Source: M3007 sp031425155 (GTDB lineage: Bacteria; Bacteroidota; Bacteroidia; Chitinophagales; Saprospiraceae). From it: a DNA stretch of 64,000 bases. This document shows positions 51,173 through 61,221 of this stretch, piece by piece. Made by a program: the position numbers and the translations under genes. Numbering within the stretch: position 1 is the stretch's first letter; every line of letters begins with the position of its first letter. The notes beneath the pieces were generated by a model. The model was not told the origin of the DNA and did no database searches. It worked only from the letters and a program-made list of their open reading frames with translations. The stretch spans positions 1 through 64,000 of the forward strand of contig JANPIV010000022.1 of the NCBI GenBank assembly GCA_031425155.1. Direction: 5' to 3'.

Positions 51173-52030
51173 ATGACAGCCGAACAACATCCCGATTATC
51201 AGCGTATTGAGCAGGCCATCCGGTTTTTGCAAACGAATTTTGAGCGGCAGCCCGACCTCGACGAAGTGGCGCGGCAGGTGTATCTCAGCCCGTTTCATTT
51301 CCAGCGTTTGTTCAGCGAATGGGCGGGCGTGAGTCCAAAACGCTTTTTGCAAACCCTCACGGCGGAACATTTAAAGACCAAACTGCACGAGACGCGCAAC
51401 CTGCTGGAAGCGGCAGAAATTGCTGGATTGTCCACACCCTCGCGGGTCCATGATTTGTTTGTGACCCTCGAAGCAGTGACGCCCCAGGAATACCGGACGG
51501 GCGGCGCGGGCCTCTACATCAACTACGGCTTTGCCCCGACGCCCTTTGGCACTTGTCTGCTGGCCACCACCGAACGCGGCATTTGCTGGCTGGCCTTTGT
51601 GCCGGAAGGCGGTCACGAAGCCGCCTTGGCGGAGTTGTATGCCGCCTGGCCGCAAGCACAGTTGGCAGAAAATCAAGGCATTACTACAAAATTGGCCCGG
51701 GAAATTTTTCAATCTGCCGAGTCGGGTCGCAAGTTTCATTTGCTGGTACGCGGCACGAATTTTCAGGTAAAAGTCTGGAATGCCCTGCTGCATATTCCCG
51801 CCGGGAGCGTGGCTTCTTACCAGGCTGTGGCACAGGCAGCGGGTGTTCCGGGCACAGCGCGGGCCGTTGGTTCGGCCATCGGTTCCAATAATTTGGCCTA
51901 CCTGATTCCTTGCCATCGCGTCATCCGCCAGAGTGGTACGATTGGTGAATACCGCTGGAGCAGTCCTAAAAAAGCCCTGTTGCTGGGTTGGGAAATGAAT
52001 CAGCGTGAAACGTGGCCTTCATCTACCTGA
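51173..52030 (+). CDS. Ada-like AraC-type regulator fused to O6-methylguanine-DNA methyltransferase
   Basis: Residues ~10-105 are an AraC/XylS-type helix-turn-helix (LSPFHFQRLFSEWAGVSPKRF). Residues ~115-285 are an O6-alkylguanine-DNA alkyltransferase with the acceptor C247 in IPCHRVIR. The N-terminal zinc-binding phosphotriester-sensing domain of E. coli Ada is absent. It would repair alkylated guanine and perhaps regulate its own promoter. Its last 8 bp overlap the 3' end of the convergent giant gene. Confidence 0.92.
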   Translation: MTAEQHPDYQRIEQAIRFLQTNFERQPDLDEVARQVYLSPFHFQRLFSEWAGVSPKRFLQTLTAEHLKTKLHETRNLLEAAEIAGLSTPSRVHDLFVTLEAVTPQEYRTGGAGLYINYGFAPTPFGTCLLATTERGICWLAFVPEGGHEAALAELYAAWPQAQLAENQGITTKLAREIFQSAESGRKFHLLVRGTNFQVKVWNALLHIPAGSVASYQAVAQAAGVPGTARAVGSAIGSNNLAYLIPCHRVIRQSGTIGEYRWSSPKKALLLGWEMNQRETWPSST

Positions 52031-55000
52031 ACACCGTGACATCGCCTTTCAGCAAGAGTTCTTGTCCATCCACCAATTGCACTTTCAGGTAATAAACATA
52101 TACCCCAACCTCAACTTTTTTACTGCCGACCCTGCCATCCCAGCCTGGCCAGAGTTTAGCGTCAATGCGTTCATCCCACTGATACACCATTTCTCCCCAG
52201 CGGTCGAAAATTTGGAATTCCGACAAGGTCGCCACCGACGGGCCGACGCTGATCTGGAAAATGTCGTTCTCGCCGTCGCCATTGGGAGAAAAAATATTGG
52301 GCACATAAATTTCCGTTTCCCGACGGAGCACTACCCGGATAGAGGCCGTAGCCGCACAGCCGAATGTGTCTATAATAGTCACGGTGTAGCGACGACTGGT
52401 TAATGGCGACCAAGTCTGTTGTAAACAATTCACGCAGGTAGTATCAGGTGCAGCAGGTTGCCAAATAACTGATTGCCAGGCACTTAGATTGGTGTAGGCT
52501 TCGATGGTCAGGCTTTGTCCCAATTGCACCGATGTATCGCTGGGTAAAGTCAGCACCGGCACTGGCGGCAAATCTATGGTCAGGGTAGTATCGGTTTTGC
52601 AACCATTGGCATCGGTCAGTGCCACGGTATGCGATCCCACAGCGATAGTCGGCACCAGGCCTGCTACCGAAGCGCCATCCACGGTGGCGGTGTAGGGACC
52701 TGCGCCGCCAGTGACTAGAATGCTCGCGTCCGCGGTGGCTTCGCCGCAGTCGGTTGGGCTGACCTGCAAAGTAAAATCAAGCGGCTCCGGGGCCACCAGA
52801 TTAACCGCCCCCTGCGCCGTACAGCCTCTCTGGTCGGTAATGGTGACCTGATAACTCCCCGCTGCCACGTTGGACAAAATAGCCGTGGTCTGTCCATTGT
52901 CCCACAGGAACTGATAGGGTGCCAGCCCGCCAGCCACGCTCGCCAAAGCCGATCCGTCCGCCGAATCTGCACAGCGCAGGGCAAAACCGTTAAAAATCAG
53001 TTGGGCTTGCGCTTGCACGGTGATGGCGGGAGGGGCGCCAATTTCCGCAGTCAATATGGTACTGGCCCCCGAGGCTGCTGTGATGGTGACGACGAAAGCC
53101 CCCGCTGGCAAATCATTGATTATCACCGGGGTGTTCAGACTGGTAACCTGCCCATCGCCGTTGCTAGTGCCAGCCGTCCATTGGAAAGTTAAAGGTACTT
53201 GTCCCGCCGAGACCGTAATTGTCGCTCGCCCGTCGCTGTTTTTTGGGCAGGAAACCCCGCCAGTGATGAGTGCCGCCGATACAGCACAGAGGGCGGGGTC
53301 AATAATGGTAAGGCTAATCACCAAAGAATCGCAGCCATCCGCGCCGGTTAACAGGTTTTGGCTACTACCCACTTCCGTGGGGTCACAAGTAGTGGCTGCC
53401 AAAATGGTCGTATCCACCGCCGCCGCATCGAAAGTGACCACGGTGATAATGGTGGAATCGCAGCCAAATTGATTGGTCAAAACCTGCGTGAATGTGCCGG
53501 TGTTGGCCGGGTTACAGGTTTTAGCCGTCAAATTCGTCGTATTGCCTGGGCTTAAAGTCGTGGTGGTAATAATCAGGGAATCACAGCCGTCCACACCGAC
53601 GAGCAGGTTTTGGGTCGTTCCCACCTGGTTTGGGTCGCAACTCGAAGCCGCCAGAATGGTCGTATCCACCGCCGCCGCATCGAAAGTAACCACGGTGATA
53701 ATGGTGGAATCACAGCCAAATTGATTGGTTAAAACCTCCGTGAACGTGCCAGTGTTGGCCGGGTTACAGGTTTTAGCCGTCAAATTCGTAGTGCTTGGCG
53801 GCAGTAAAGTCGTGTTGGTAATAATCAAGGAATCACAGCCGTCCACACCGACGAGCAGGTTTTGGGTAGTTCCCACTTGGTTTGGGTCGCAACTCGCCGC
53901 TGCCAAAATGGTCGTATCCACCGCCGCCGCATCGAAAGTGACCACGGTGATAATGGTGGAATCGCAGCCAAATTGATTGATCAAAACCTCCGTGAACGTG
54001 CCGGTGCTGGCCGGGTTACAGGTTTTAGCCGTCAAATTCGTGGTGCTTGGCGGCAGCAAAGTGGTGGTCGTAATAATCAGTGAATCGCAGCCGTCCACAC
54101 CAACCAGCAGGTTTTGACTGGTGCCCACTTGATTTGGATCACAACTCAAAGCCGCCAATATCGTCGTATCCACCGCCGCCGCATCGAAAGTAACCACGGT
54201 GATGATAGTCGAATCGCAGCCAAATTGATTGGTCAAAACCTCCGTGAATGTGCCAGTGCTGGCCGGGTTACAGGTTTTAGCCGTCAAATTCGTAGTGCTT
54301 GGCGGCAGCAGGGTCGTGTTGGTAATAATCAGGGAATCGCAGCCGTCCACACCGACGAGCAGATTTTGGGCAGTTCCCACCTGATTTGGGTCGCAACTCG
54401 CCGCTGCCAGAATGGTCGTATCCACCGCCGCCGCATCGAATGTAACTACCGTTATTATTGTTGAATCACAGCCAAATTGATTGATTAAAACCTCCGTGAA
54501 TGTGCCAGTGCTGGCCGGGTTGCAGGTTTTAGCCGTCAAATTCGTGGTGGTACTGGGTAACAAAGTCGTCGTAGTTACCACCGTAGAATCGCAGCCAAAT
54601 TGGTTGACCAGCACCTGAGTCGTTATGCCCACGTTGGCCGGATTGCAGGTCGTTTTTGCCAAATTGGTCGTACTAACCGGCGATAGCGTGGTGGTCGTTA
54701 CCACCGTAGAGTCGCAGCCAAACTGGTTGGTGAAGGTTTGGGTGAAGGCACCCACATTGGCCGGGTCGCAGGTGGTGCTGGCAATATTTACAGTATTACC
54801 TGGCAACAAAGTCGTATTCGTAATAATCAGCGAATCACAGCCATCCACACCCACCAGCAGATTTTGAGTACTGCCGACTTGGCTGGGGTCGCAACTGGTT
54901 GTTGCCAAAATAGTAGTATCTACTGCCGCAGCATCGAAAGTCACCACCGTGACCACCGTGGAATCGCAACCAAATTGGTTGGTCAAAGTCTGGGTAAAAG

Positions 55001-58000
55001 TGCCGGTATTGGCCGGGTTGCAGGTTTTGGCCGTCAGGTTAGTGGTGTTACTTGGCAATAAAGTCGTGGTTGTAATAACCAATGAATCACAGCCATTTGC
55101 ACCGACTAGCAGGTTTTGCGTATTGCCGACCTGGCTGGGATCGCAACTGGTTTTGGCCAACACAGTGGTATCCACTGCCGGGTCGAAAGTAACGATGGTC
55201 ACCACCGTGGAATCACAGCCAAACTGGTTGGTCAGCGTTTGCGTGAAGGTGCCAACGTTGGCCGGGTTGCAGGTGGTTACGGTCAGATTGATCGTACTAC
55301 TGGGTAGCAAAGTAGTGTTGGTAATCACCAATGAATCACAGCCGTCTGCTCCGACCAGCAGGTTTTGCGTACTGCCCACCTGGCTGGGGTCGCAGTTGGT
55401 GTTAGCCAAAATAGTCGTATCAATGGCGGCGGCATCGAAAGTCACCACCGTTACCACCGTGGAATCGCAGCCGAAGTGATTCAGCAGGTTTTGGGTAAAC
55501 GTCCCCGTGTTGGCCGGATTGCAGGTTTTAGCCGTCAGGTTGGTGGTACTGGCAGGCCGCAAAATGGTCGTGGTAATGACCGTCGAATCGCAGCCAAACT
55601 GGTTGACGAGCACCTGAGCGGTTACCCCGGCGTTGGCCGGGTCGCAGGTATTCAGGGTCAGGTTAATGGTGCTGCTCGATAACAGCGTAGTCGTCGTGAC
55701 CACCGTGGAATCGCAGCCAAACTGGTTGCTGAAGACCTGCGTGAAGGTGCCCACATTGGCCGGATTACACGTCGTTTGAGCCACATTGGTGGTGTTGCTG
55801 GGCAGCAGCGTCGTCGTGGTCACCACCGTGGAGTCGCAGCCAAACTGGTTGGTGAGTACCTGAGTAAGGGTGCCCACATTGGCTGGATTACAGGTCGTAT
55901 TGGCCAGGTTAGTAGTATTGCTGGCTTGCAGTATGGTTTGGATAATAATGAGAGAATCGCAGCCGTCCACGCCAGTAAGCAGGTTTTGAAAACTGCCCGC
56001 CTGGTTGGGATCGCAGGTTATGGCGGATAAAATCGTGGTATCAATCGCCGCCGGATCAAAGATGAACAGGGTCACCACCGTAGAGTCGCAACCAAACTGA
56101 TTCGTCAGGTTTTGGGTAAAAAGACCGGTGTTCGCCGGATTGCAAGTCAGCGCCGTCAGGTTGGTGGTGCTGCTAGGCCTCAGAGTCGTGTTTGTAATCA
56201 CCAGGGAATCACAGCCATCGCTACCCACCAGCAAAGTTTGCGTACTGCCCGTCTGGCTGGGGTCGCAGGTCGTGGCCGACAAAACCGTCATATCCACCGC
56301 CGACGGGTCAAAGGTGACCACCGTGACCACCGTCGAGTCGCAGCCAAAGAGGTTTGTCAGGTTTTGAGTAAACGTACCGACGTTGGCCGGATTACAAGTC
56401 AGTGCCGTCAAATTAATGGTGTTGCTGGGCAGTAAAGTCGTCGTGGTGATGACCGTTGAATCACAGCCAAACCGGTTGACCAGCACCTGCGTACTAGTGC
56501 CGACATTAAAAGGGTCGCAGGTCGTGGCCGACAAATTCGTCGTGCTGCTTGGCGACAAAGTAACGGTGGTAATGACCGTCGAATCGCAGCCAAATTGATT
56601 GGTAAAATTCTGCGTAAAAATCCCAGTATTGGCTGGATTACAAGTAGTTGCGGTTAAATTAGTTGTATTATTTGGCAGCAGTGTAGTGGTAGTGGTAACC
56701 GTGGAATCGCAGCCAAACTGATTGAGCAGCACTTGCGTCGTCGTACCCACGTTGGCCGGGTTGCAAGTCGTCGCCGTCAGATTGGTCGTGCTGCCCGGTC
56801 GTAAAGTCGTGGTCGTGGTCACGGTCGAGTCGCAACCAAACTGATTGACGAGCACTTGCGTGGTGATACCGACGTTGGCCGGGTTACAGGTTGTCGCCGT
56901 TAGATTGGTCGTGCTGCTGGGTTGTAAAGTAACGGTGGTCACCACCGTAGAGTCACAGCCAAACTGATTACTCAATATTTGGGTGAAAACGCCCGCGCTG
57001 GCCGGATTACAGGTGGTACTGGCCAAATTGGTCGTGCTCATGGGTTGCAAAGTGACGTTTGTTATCACCAGCGAATCGCAGCCATCCACGCCTGCAAGCA
57101 GGCTTTGTGTGCTGCCTGCCTGACTTGGGTCGCAGGTGTTTTGAGCCAAAACGGTCGTGTCTATCGCCGCCGGATCGAAGGTAACTGTCGTTACTACCGT
57201 GGAATCGCAACCGAATTGATTAAATAAATTTTGGGTAAAAGTGCCTGCGTTCGCCGGGTTACAAGTGGCCGCAGTTAGGTTGGTGGTGCTGCCCGGCGAT
57301 AAAGTCGTGGTGGTGACGACCGTAGAATCGCAGCCGAACTGATTGAGCAGTACTTGGCTGGTGATGCCCACATTGGCCGGATTGCAGGTCGTGGCCGTTA
57401 AGTTCGTCGTGCTGCTTGGATTCAAAGTAGTCGTGGTCACCACCGTGGAATCGCAGCCAAATTGATTGAGCAGCACTTGGCTGGTGATACCCACATTGGC
57501 CGGGTTACAAGTCGTGGCCGTCAAATTCGTCGTACTCGTTGGCGATAAAGTGGTGGTCGTCACCACCGTGGAATCGCAGCCAAATTGATTGAGTAGTACC
57601 TGGCTGGTGATGCCCACATTGGCCGGATTGCAGGTGGTGGCCGTCAGATTGGTCGTACTGGTCGGCGATAAAGTGGTCGTCGTCACCACCGTGGAATCGC
57701 AGCCGAACTGATTGAGCAGTACCTGGCTGGTAATGCCCACGTTGGCCGGATTGCAAGTCGTAGCCGTCAGATTCGTCATGCTCGTCGGTGATAAAGTGGT
57801 GGTTGTCACCACAGTGGAATCACAGCCGAACTGATTGAGCAGCACCTGGCTGGTGATACCCATATTGGCCGGGTTACAAGTCGTGGCCGTCAAATTCGTC
57901 GTACTCGTTGGCGATAAAGTAGTCGTGGTCACCACCGTGGAATCGCAGCCAAATTGATTGAGCAGTACCTGGCTGGTGATGCCCACGTTGGCCGGATTGC

Positions 58001-59822
58001 AGGTGGTGGCCGTCAAATTGGTTGTGCTGACCGGCAGTAAAGACGTGATGATCGTGACCGTCGAGTCGCAGCCGAGGGAGTTGGTCAGGGTTTGGGTAGT
58101 GGTGCCTACCTGGGCCGGGTCGCAAGACGTTTGCAGCAGGGTCGTTCCGCTGGCGTCATTGACGATTACGGTCGCGCTGGTCGTGGAGGAACAGTTTTCG
58201 GCAGTAGAAATTGCTACCAGATAAGTCGTGGTAGAAGTCGGCATTACGGTAATCGAAGCGGTTTGCTCACCGGTATTCCACAGGTAATCGCTGCCGCCGC
58301 TGGCCATCAATGTAGCACTTTCGCCATTACAGATCATCAGGTCACCGCTGACGTTCACGACGGGCAGGGGATTGATAGTAACGGTAAAACTGGTCGGCGG
58401 CCCGGGACAAGCCCCGGTGGGCGTGACCGTAATCGTGGCGGTCTCGGTAGTCGTCACATTGGCCGGGTCAAAAGCCACGTTCCCGGTCCCCGAAGCACCC
58501 AATCCAATGGCCGTATTGCTATTCGTCCACGTAAAACCGCTGGCCGTGCCACTGAAAGGTACATTAACAGGTTCATCCTCACATACCATCACATCGGCGG
58601 GCTGATTTACAGTAGGGGCCGGATTAATGGTAACAGTAAAACTAACCGGCGTACCGGGGCAAGACCCCGTAGGAGTGACGGTAATGGTGCCGGTTTGGGT
58701 GGTCGCCACGTTGGCGGCCAGGAAACTTATATCTCCTGTGCCCGATGCGCCCAACCCAATGGCCGGGTTACTGTTGGTCCAGTTGTAGCCGCTCGCCGTA
58801 CCACTGAACAGGGCATCCACCTGCTCGGTGCCACATTTGATGATGTTGAGAGGTTGGTTCACGGTAGGGGGCGTAGTGACCGTTACCTGTACCGAACTAG
58901 TGGCCGTACACCCAAACACATCGGTAGCAACGACCGTATAGGTAGCCGTACCAGCCATATTTGGCAGGGTTGCCGTCGTATTTTCCTGGTTAGGACTAAC
59001 CACGTTAGGGCCACTCCAGGACCAGCTGGCGTTATTTATAATGCTGGTCTCCGAAAGCGAAACGCTGGTACCAGCGCAGCCGGTAGCCATAATAGCCATT
59101 CCGTTGGCAGATGCCTCCGCTCCAGCCTCTGGATAGCCATAAACAATGATGTCCTGAATTAAATATGTTTCACCAGAACCCTGAGTACCCAACAACACTT
59201 GAATGGTCACAGAATTGCCAGAAATATTACACGAGAGCGCATCTGCATAGCAAAGCGCATTATCCCCGCAATAATATTCAAAAACGACATAAGGGCCGCC
59301 GTCAATGCTATAACTAAATATCATTTGATCATAGCCACCGTTACAACCCGAAAGGGGAGTAGAGGGACAAGGTGCATTTGGGTTTCCCCCAACCACACAT
59401 TCTAAGTCGCCAATTTGTGAGGCAAAAACGTCAATGCTAATATGGTCATAAGCAGAAATATCGATCGGTCCTAACAGAATTTCGTTCGACGCATCGCCAC
59501 ACGCACCAGCTGGGTTGGCTGACTGACCTATGCAATCGCAACAATTAAATCCTTCATAATCCACGCAAGAAAAACTGCCCCCTCCATTGGTTCCAAAAGA
59601 CCCGAGAGCATCACAATTGTTGCCAGATGCTGACCACGGCTGACCACCCGACATCGTTCCGCTTAAAGAGCCAGCTGGTTCATTAAAAGTTTCGCTGGAA
59701 ATAATCACTTGTGCCGGAGATAAAATGGGTAGTAGCAATACTGCCCAAGCTGTCCAAGCGTATTTTCTTGATAAAAAACAGCATTTAGGCAGCACAAAAC
59801 TCGTCATAAAGCAGACTTTCAT
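52023..59822 (-). CDS. Giant adhesin-like T9SS protein with 39 tandem Cys repeats, SprB repeats and CHU_C
   Basis: About 2599 residues from the ATG at 59822. Order: signal peptide (~1-38, ending ILSPAQ); a Cys-rich N-terminal module (~40-245); Ig/PKD-like domains (~250-545) with the twice-seen phrase SGTASGFTWTNSNTAIGLG-like; 39 repeats of 41-42 residues (~556-2177); SprB-type repeats (~2180-2430, for example AGSYQVTITDQRGCTA); and a CHU_C type B sorting domain (~2513-2599, YVPNIFSPNGDGENDIF, WGEMVYQW). Such proteins are exported by T9SS and serve as adhesins or gliding filaments. The start is uncertain (59912, 59822 or 59807). The gene has a -7 promoter motif at 60002-60009. Confidence 0.9.
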   Translation of the reverse strand: MKVCFMTSFVLPKCCFLSRKYAWTAWAVLLLPILSPAQVIISSETFNEPAGSLSGTMSGGQPWSASGNNCDALGSFGTNGGGSFSCVDYEGFNCCDCIGQSANPAGACGDASNEILLGPIDISAYDHISIDVFASQIGDLECVVGGNPNAPCPSTPLSGCNGGYDQMIFSYSIDGGPYVVFEYYCGDNALCYADALSCNISGNSVTIQVLLGTQGSGETYLIQDIIVYGYPEAGAEASANGMAIMATGCAGTSVSLSETSIINNASWSWSGPNVVSPNQENTTATLPNMAGTATYTVVATDVFGCTATSSVQVTVTTPPTVNQPLNIIKCGTEQVDALFSGTASGYNWTNSNPAIGLGASGTGDISFLAANVATTQTGTITVTPTGSCPGTPVSFTVTINPAPTVNQPADVMVCEDEPVNVPFSGTASGFTWTNSNTAIGLGASGTGNVAFDPANVTTTETATITVTPTGACPGPPTSFTVTINPLPVVNVSGDLMICNGESATLMASGGSDYLWNTGEQTASITVMPTSTTTYLVAISTAENCSSTTSATVIVNDASGTTLLQTSCDPAQVGTTTQTLTNSLGCDSTVTIITSLLPVSTTNLTATTCNPANVGITSQVLLNQFGCDSTVVTTTTLSPTSTTNLTATTCNPANMGITSQVLLNQFGCDSTVVTTTTLSPTSMTNLTATTCNPANVGITSQVLLNQFGCDSTVVTTTTLSPTSTTNLTATTCNPANVGITSQVLLNQFGCDSTVVTTTTLSPTSTTNLTATTCNPANVGITSQVLLNQFGCDSTVVTTTTLNPSSTTNLTATTCNPANVGITSQVLLNQFGCDSTVVTTTTLSPGSTTNLTAATCNPANAGTFTQNLFNQFGCDSTVVTTVTFDPAAIDTTVLAQNTCDPSQAGSTQSLLAGVDGCDSLVITNVTLQPMSTTNLASTTCNPASAGVFTQILSNQFGCDSTVVTTVTLQPSSTTNLTATTCNPANVGITTQVLVNQFGCDSTVTTTTTLRPGSTTNLTATTCNPANVGTTTQVLLNQFGCDSTVTTTTTLLPNNTTNLTATTCNPANTGIFTQNFTNQFGCDSTVITTVTLSPSSTTNLSATTCDPFNVGTSTQVLVNRFGCDSTVITTTTLLPSNTINLTALTCNPANVGTFTQNLTNLFGCDSTVVTVVTFDPSAVDMTVLSATTCDPSQTGSTQTLLVGSDGCDSLVITNTTLRPSSTTNLTALTCNPANTGLFTQNLTNQFGCDSTVVTLFIFDPAAIDTTILSAITCDPNQAGSFQNLLTGVDGCDSLIIIQTILQASNTTNLANTTCNPANVGTLTQVLTNQFGCDSTVVTTTTLLPSNTTNVAQTTCNPANVGTFTQVFSNQFGCDSTVVTTTTLLSSSTINLTLNTCDPANAGVTAQVLVNQFGCDSTVITTTILRPASTTNLTAKTCNPANTGTFTQNLLNHFGCDSTVVTVVTFDAAAIDTTILANTNCDPSQVGSTQNLLVGADGCDSLVITNTTLLPSSTINLTVTTCNPANVGTFTQTLTNQFGCDSTVVTIVTFDPAVDTTVLAKTSCDPSQVGNTQNLLVGANGCDSLVITTTTLLPSNTTNLTAKTCNPANTGTFTQTLTNQFGCDSTVVTVVTFDAAAVDTTILATTSCDPSQVGSTQNLLVGVDGCDSLIITNTTLLPGNTVNIASTTCDPANVGAFTQTFTNQFGCDSTVVTTTTLSPVSTTNLAKTTCNPANVGITTQVLVNQFGCDSTVVTTTTLLPSTTTNLTAKTCNPASTGTFTEVLINQFGCDSTIITVVTFDAAAVDTTILAAASCDPNQVGTAQNLLVGVDGCDSLIITNTTLLPPSTTNLTAKTCNPASTGTFTEVLTNQFGCDSTIITVVTFDAAAVDTTILAALSCDPNQVGTSQNLLVGVDGCDSLIITTTTLLPPSTTNLTAKTCNPASTGTFTEVLINQFGCDSTIITVVTFDAAAVDTTILAAASCDPNQVGTTQNLLVGVDGCDSLIITNTTLLPPSTTNLTAKTCNPANTGTFTEVLTNQFGCDSTIITVVTFDAAAVDTTILAASSCDPNQVGTTQNLLVGVDGCDSLIITTTTLSPGNTTNLTAKTCNPANTGTFTQVLTNQFGCDSTIITVVTFDAAAVDTTILAATTCDPTEVGSSQNLLTGADGCDSLVISLTIIDPALCAVSAALITGGVSCPKNSDGRATITVSAGQVPLTFQWTAGTSNGDGQVTSLNTPVIINDLPAGAFVVTITAASGASTILTAEIGAPPAITVQAQAQLIFNGFALRCADSADGSALASVAGGLAPYQFLWDNGQTTAILSNVAAGSYQVTITDQRGCTAQGAVNLVAPEPLDFTLQVSPTDCGEATADASILVTGGAGPYTATVDGASVAGLVPTIAVGSHTVALTDANGCKTDTTLTIDLPPVPVLTLPSDTSVQLGQSLTIEAYTNLSAWQSVIWQPAAPDTTCVNCLQQTWSPLTSRRYTVTIIDTFGCAATASIRVVLRRETEIYVPNIFSPNGDGENDIFQISVGPSVATLSEFQIFDRWGEMVYQWDERIDAKLWPGWDGRVGSKKVEVGVYVYYLKVQLVDGQELLLKGDVTVFR
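53290..58155 (-). repeat. Array of 39 tandem ~125-bp coding repeats (two unit types)
   Basis: Each unit contains C-(N/D)-P near its start and GCDS about 20 residues later. Type A reads like TTNLTA.TCNPAN.G..TQ, type B like VDTTILA..CDP.QVG..QN. Six almost identical type A units lie at the N-terminal end (units 2-7). Near the C-terminal end A and B alternate strictly (units 30-39), making an 83-84-residue dimer. The sequence in between is mixed and more diverged. Confidence 0.9.
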
Positions 59823-60001
59823 CTCACTATATTGTTGGGTAAAAAATTTGTGCAGGAAAATGCGAACAGCAAAAAAAGCGATCATAGAAGTTTTTGCAAA
59901 AAAGTTGATCAAAGCCAGCGGGCGACTTACCTGTACACCACAAGTAGGTCAAAATGTAAGGATAAGGGGACGAATGGCGGGAAGATTGTCGTTGGAAGGC
60001 A

Positions 60002-60009
60002 CAAAGGTA
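60002..60009 (-). promoter_or_regulatory. -7 promoter element of the giant gene
   Basis: CAAAGGTA (TACCTTTG on the minus strand) is a perfect -7 match. Transcription would begin near 59995 and give a leader of roughly 85-190 nt, depending on the start codon. Confidence 0.5.
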
Positions 60010-60099
60010 GCCGCTATGCGGAACATAATTTTGACCCACCCCAATAATTAACCCTGACTTCACAGACACAAACCACTCGACTTTCGCTCCCCGACTATG

Positions 60100-60107
60100 T
60101 ATCTTTG
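60100..60107 (+). promoter_or_regulatory. -7 promoter element of prfA
   Basis: TATCTTTG is a perfect match 39 bp before the prfA ATG. It excludes the upstream in-frame TTG at 60105, which lies inside the promoter. Confidence 0.55.
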
Positions 60108-60146
60108 CTGCCCAATTGGCCAAAATGGCTCATTTACGACAATATT

Positions 60147-61217
60147 ATGCTTGACAAACTGCCCGCTATTCGCGAAAAATATATCCACCTGGAAGAACAA
60201 CTCTCCGATCCCGGCATCGTGGCCGATATGGAGAAATCTAAACGGGTGAATAAGGAATACAAAAATCTTCAGCCGATCATGAGCACTTTTGAGCGGTATG
60301 AAAAGGTGCTGGCCGATCTGGAAAGTGCCCAACGTCTGTTCGCCGCCGAGACGGATGCCGATGTGCGCGAAATGGCCCGCGAGGAAATAGACACCCTCGA
60401 GCCCGAACGCGATGCCCTCGAAGAGCAACTTAAAACCCTGCTGACCCCCAAAGACCCCGAAGACGAGAAGGACGTGATCTTCGAAATTCGCTCCGGCACC
60501 GGCGGCGATGAAGCAGCCCTGTTCGCTGGCGACCTTTACCGGATGTATGGACGTTATTTTGCCAATCAAGGTTGGCAGGTGGAAGTCGTGGATGAAAATC
60601 CCGGCACGGCAGGCGGCTACGGCAAAGTGGTCCTTGAAATCACCGGCGACAATGTTTACGGCAAACTCAAATTTGAATCCGGCGCGCACCGTGTGCAGCG
60701 CATCCCCGACACCGAAGCCAAAGGCCGGGTGCATACTTCGGCAGCCACCGTGGTCGTGTTGCCCAAACTGGAAATGGAAGACATTAATATTCGCAAAGAA
60801 GACATTCGGACCGATGTATTTCGGGCCAGCGGCGCGGGTGGTCAGCACGTCAATAAAACGGAATCGGGGGTACGGTTCACGCACTTACCCACGGGAGCCG
60901 TGGCGGAAAGCACCGAAAGCCGTTCGCAGCATAAAAACCGGGATATTGCGATGGGCCGCCTGGTGCAGCAAATCAAGGATGCCCAGGTTCAGCAGCATAA
61001 TTCATCTATTTCTTCAGCCCGGCGTTCGCTGGTCGGTTCCGGCGACCGCTCCGAGAAAATCCGCACCTATAACTGGCCGCAAAACCGCGTGACCGATCAC
61101 CGGCTGGAAGGCGATAACAAAAATTTCAACCTCGATAAAGTGATCGAAGGCGGCCTGGAAGAGCTGATCGAAACGCTCATTATTGCCGATAATGCCGCGA
61201 AATTGCAGGAGGGGTAA
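60147..61217 (+). CDS. prfA: Peptide chain release factor 1
   Basis: The 356-residue protein has the class I release-factor layout: the P187-x-T189 codon-reading tripeptide (here P-D-T, usual in this phylum) and the GGQ hydrolysis motif at 231-233 in SGAGGQHVNKTES. RF1 recognises UAA and UAG stops. Class I factors of the RF1 type have P-x-T where RF2 has S-P-F, so the assignment is clear. It is monocistronic and followed by a MITE-like element. Confidence 0.97.
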   Translation: MLDKLPAIREKYIHLEEQLSDPGIVADMEKSKRVNKEYKNLQPIMSTFERYEKVLADLESAQRLFAAETDADVREMAREEIDTLEPERDALEEQLKTLLTPKDPEDEKDVIFEIRSGTGGDEAALFAGDLYRMYGRYFANQGWQVEVVDENPGTAGGYGKVVLEITGDNVYGKLKFESGAHRVQRIPDTEAKGRVHTSAATVVVLPKLEMEDINIRKEDIRTDVFRASGAGGQHVNKTESGVRFTHLPTGAVAESTESRSQHKNRDIAMGRLVQQIKDAQVQQHNSSISSARRSLVGSGDRSEKIRTYNWPQNRVTDHRLEGDNKNFNLDKVIEGGLEELIETLIIADNAAKLQEG

Positions 61218-61221
61218 AAAA

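Noticed and set aside
53290..58155. CRISPR-like or satellite array, because of the regular ~125-bp repeat spacing
   Set aside because: The repeats are contiguous, in frame and encode one continuous protein; there are no unique spacers of constant length.
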